A stretch of 6,953 bases of DNA from an uncultured Gammaproteobacteria bacterium (GTDB lineage Bacteria > Pseudomonadota > Gammaproteobacteria > Xanthomonadales > Xanthomonadaceae), in NCBI GenBank assembly GCA_946885735.1, contig CAMPGW010000109.1:1-6953 (forward strand), read 5' to 3'. The position numbers were made by a program, and so were the translations under genes. Positions 6,148 to 6,953 of the stretch are shown here, in pieces; the stretch's first letter is position 1; every line of letters starts with the position of its first letter. Under the pieces are notes generated by a model. It was not told the origin of the DNA, did not search any database, and saw only the letters and a list, made by a program, of their open reading frames with translations.

Positions 6148-6953
6148 GTGTTCTCGTTGAAGCCTCTTGCCCTCGCCTCGGGCCTCGGCCTGCTTGCCGT
6201 GGCCGGCGTGTCGCCCGCCGTTGCCCAGTCCACCGACGGATTCCACGCCATCCAGATCTTCCCGCTCGTGGTGGACTCGGCTTCCTTCACGCAACACTTC
6301 ACCTTCCACAATCCGGACGCCGCCCGCGCGACCGAGGTGACGGCGACGTTCTTCCCCGCCGGCGGTAGCGCGGTGTCCTGCCCGAAGTTCACCATTCCGG
6401 CGGGCGGCCAGAAGTTGTTCACGAGCCTTCGCCAGGCCTGCCCGGCGGTGCTCGCCGGCAGCCAGTACGGTTATCTCTACACCTACACCGACCCGGGCGC
6501 GGCCGGCAGCACCAACGAAAGCCTCAACCGCCTGTTCTCCGGGTACTCGCGGGTGTCCAACCCGCAGGGCAACGGCTTCACCGTCGAAGCTTTCCCCGCC
6601 CACACCTTCACCTCGGCCGACACCGTGGTGACCGGCATCCGGCGGGCGGCTTCGACCTCGGGAGCGCCGGCGTACCAGAGCAACTGCTTCATCGCCAACC
6701 TGCATCAGCACACGCCCGCCTTCGGTGAGGCCAGCAACATTACCTACAAGGTGCTCGACACCGCCGGCGTGCAGATCGGCACCGGATCCGTGGACCTGCT
6801 GCCGGGCAGGATGGTGCGACTGCTGGACGTGTTCGCCGCCGCGGGTGCGCCGGCCGGAAACCAGGAGGGCGCCTTCGTCGTCAGCGAACTCGGTGACGGC
6901 GAGCCGGGCCTGATGAGCTTCTGCACCGTGCAGGACAACACCAGCTTCGGCGC
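6148..6953 (+). CDS. Secreted protein of unknown function, paralogue B of the tandem family (3' end off window)
   Basis: The first 268 codons of a second member of the family seen at 4046, open to the window edge. It has a typical Sec signal peptide (FSLKPLALASGLGLLAVAG core, with AVA before QSTDGFH, cleavage near residue 26). Conserved with paralogue A are QSTDGFH at 27-33, VVDSASF at 41-47, YSRVSNPQGNGF at 133-144, VEAFPAHTF at 146-154, SNCFIANL at 178-185 and EPGLMSFCTVQDNTSFG at 252-268. Cysteines at 78, 98, 180 and 259 match 80, 100, 174 and 255 of paralogue A; the 20-residue spacing of the first pair is kept exactly. GTG is chosen because AGGAG lies 6 nt upstream and the signal peptide starts at once. 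The second region of paralogue A would fall beyond the window. No known family is recognised. Confidence 0.85.
   Translation, partial: MFSLKPLALASGLGLLAVAGVSPAVAQSTDGFHAIQIFPLVVDSASFTQHFTFHNPDAARATEVTATFFPAGGSAVSCPKFTIPAGGQKLFTSLRQACPAVLAGSQYGYLYTYTDPGAAGSTNESLNRLFSGYSRVSNPQGNGFTVEAFPAHTFTSADTVVTGIRRAASTSGAPAYQSNCFIANLHQHTPAFGEASNITYKVLDTAGVQIGTGSVDLLPGRMVRLLDVFAAAGAPAGNQEGAFVVSELGDGEPGLMSFCTVQDNTSFG

Overview
The window is GC-rich bacterial DNA with tightly packed genes. It most likely comes from a gammaproteobacterium of the Xanthomonadales/Lysobacterales type. That placement is an inference: the last gene of the left-hand operon reads as a close relative of E. coli RimK (same residue numbering at the ATP- and metal-binding positions), and base composition and GTG-start usage fit the group. 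No RNA gene, mobile element or CRISPR array was seen.

Left half (1-3818, all minus strand). Four genes read leftward as one apparent operon: a membrane-anchored GT2 glycosyltransferase (314 aa), a GT4-type glycosyltransferase (359 aa), a multi-spanning membrane protein of the LPG_synthase_TM/UPF0104 type (305 aa), and rimK (288 codons visible, stop just off the left edge). Junctions are a 4-bp overlap, an 11-bp overlap and a 26-bp gap, so the genes are probably co-transcribed and translationally coupled. The first three fit assembly of a lipid-linked or envelope glycan. RimK, which adds glutamates to ribosomal protein S6, is a less obvious partner.

Divergent control region (3819-4045). This 227-bp stretch separates the minus-strand operon from a plus-strand gene set. 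It holds a run of inverted repeats that abut end to end. The last is a perfect 10-bp stem that buries a Shine-Dalgarno sequence. It also holds a 16-bp direct repeat (15/16 identical) that gives two near-identical ribosome binding sites 81 bp apart, the first in front of an 11-codon leader ORF.

Right half (4046-6953, plus strand). Two genes for secreted proteins of one unrecognised family (425 aa, and 268 visible codons running off the right edge) flank a gene for a small, single-pass membrane-anchored protein of unknown function (186 aa). The two secreted proteins share a mature N-terminus beginning QSTDGFH, four conserved cysteines and a nearly invariant motif ending in CTVQDNTSFG. The first two plus-strand genes are each followed by a strong intrinsic terminator. 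The first terminator ends only 14 nt before the next start codon, so it lies in the leader of the membrane-protein gene and may act as an attenuator. The paralogue pair and its leader are the most unusual content of the window; no function can be assigned from sequence alone.
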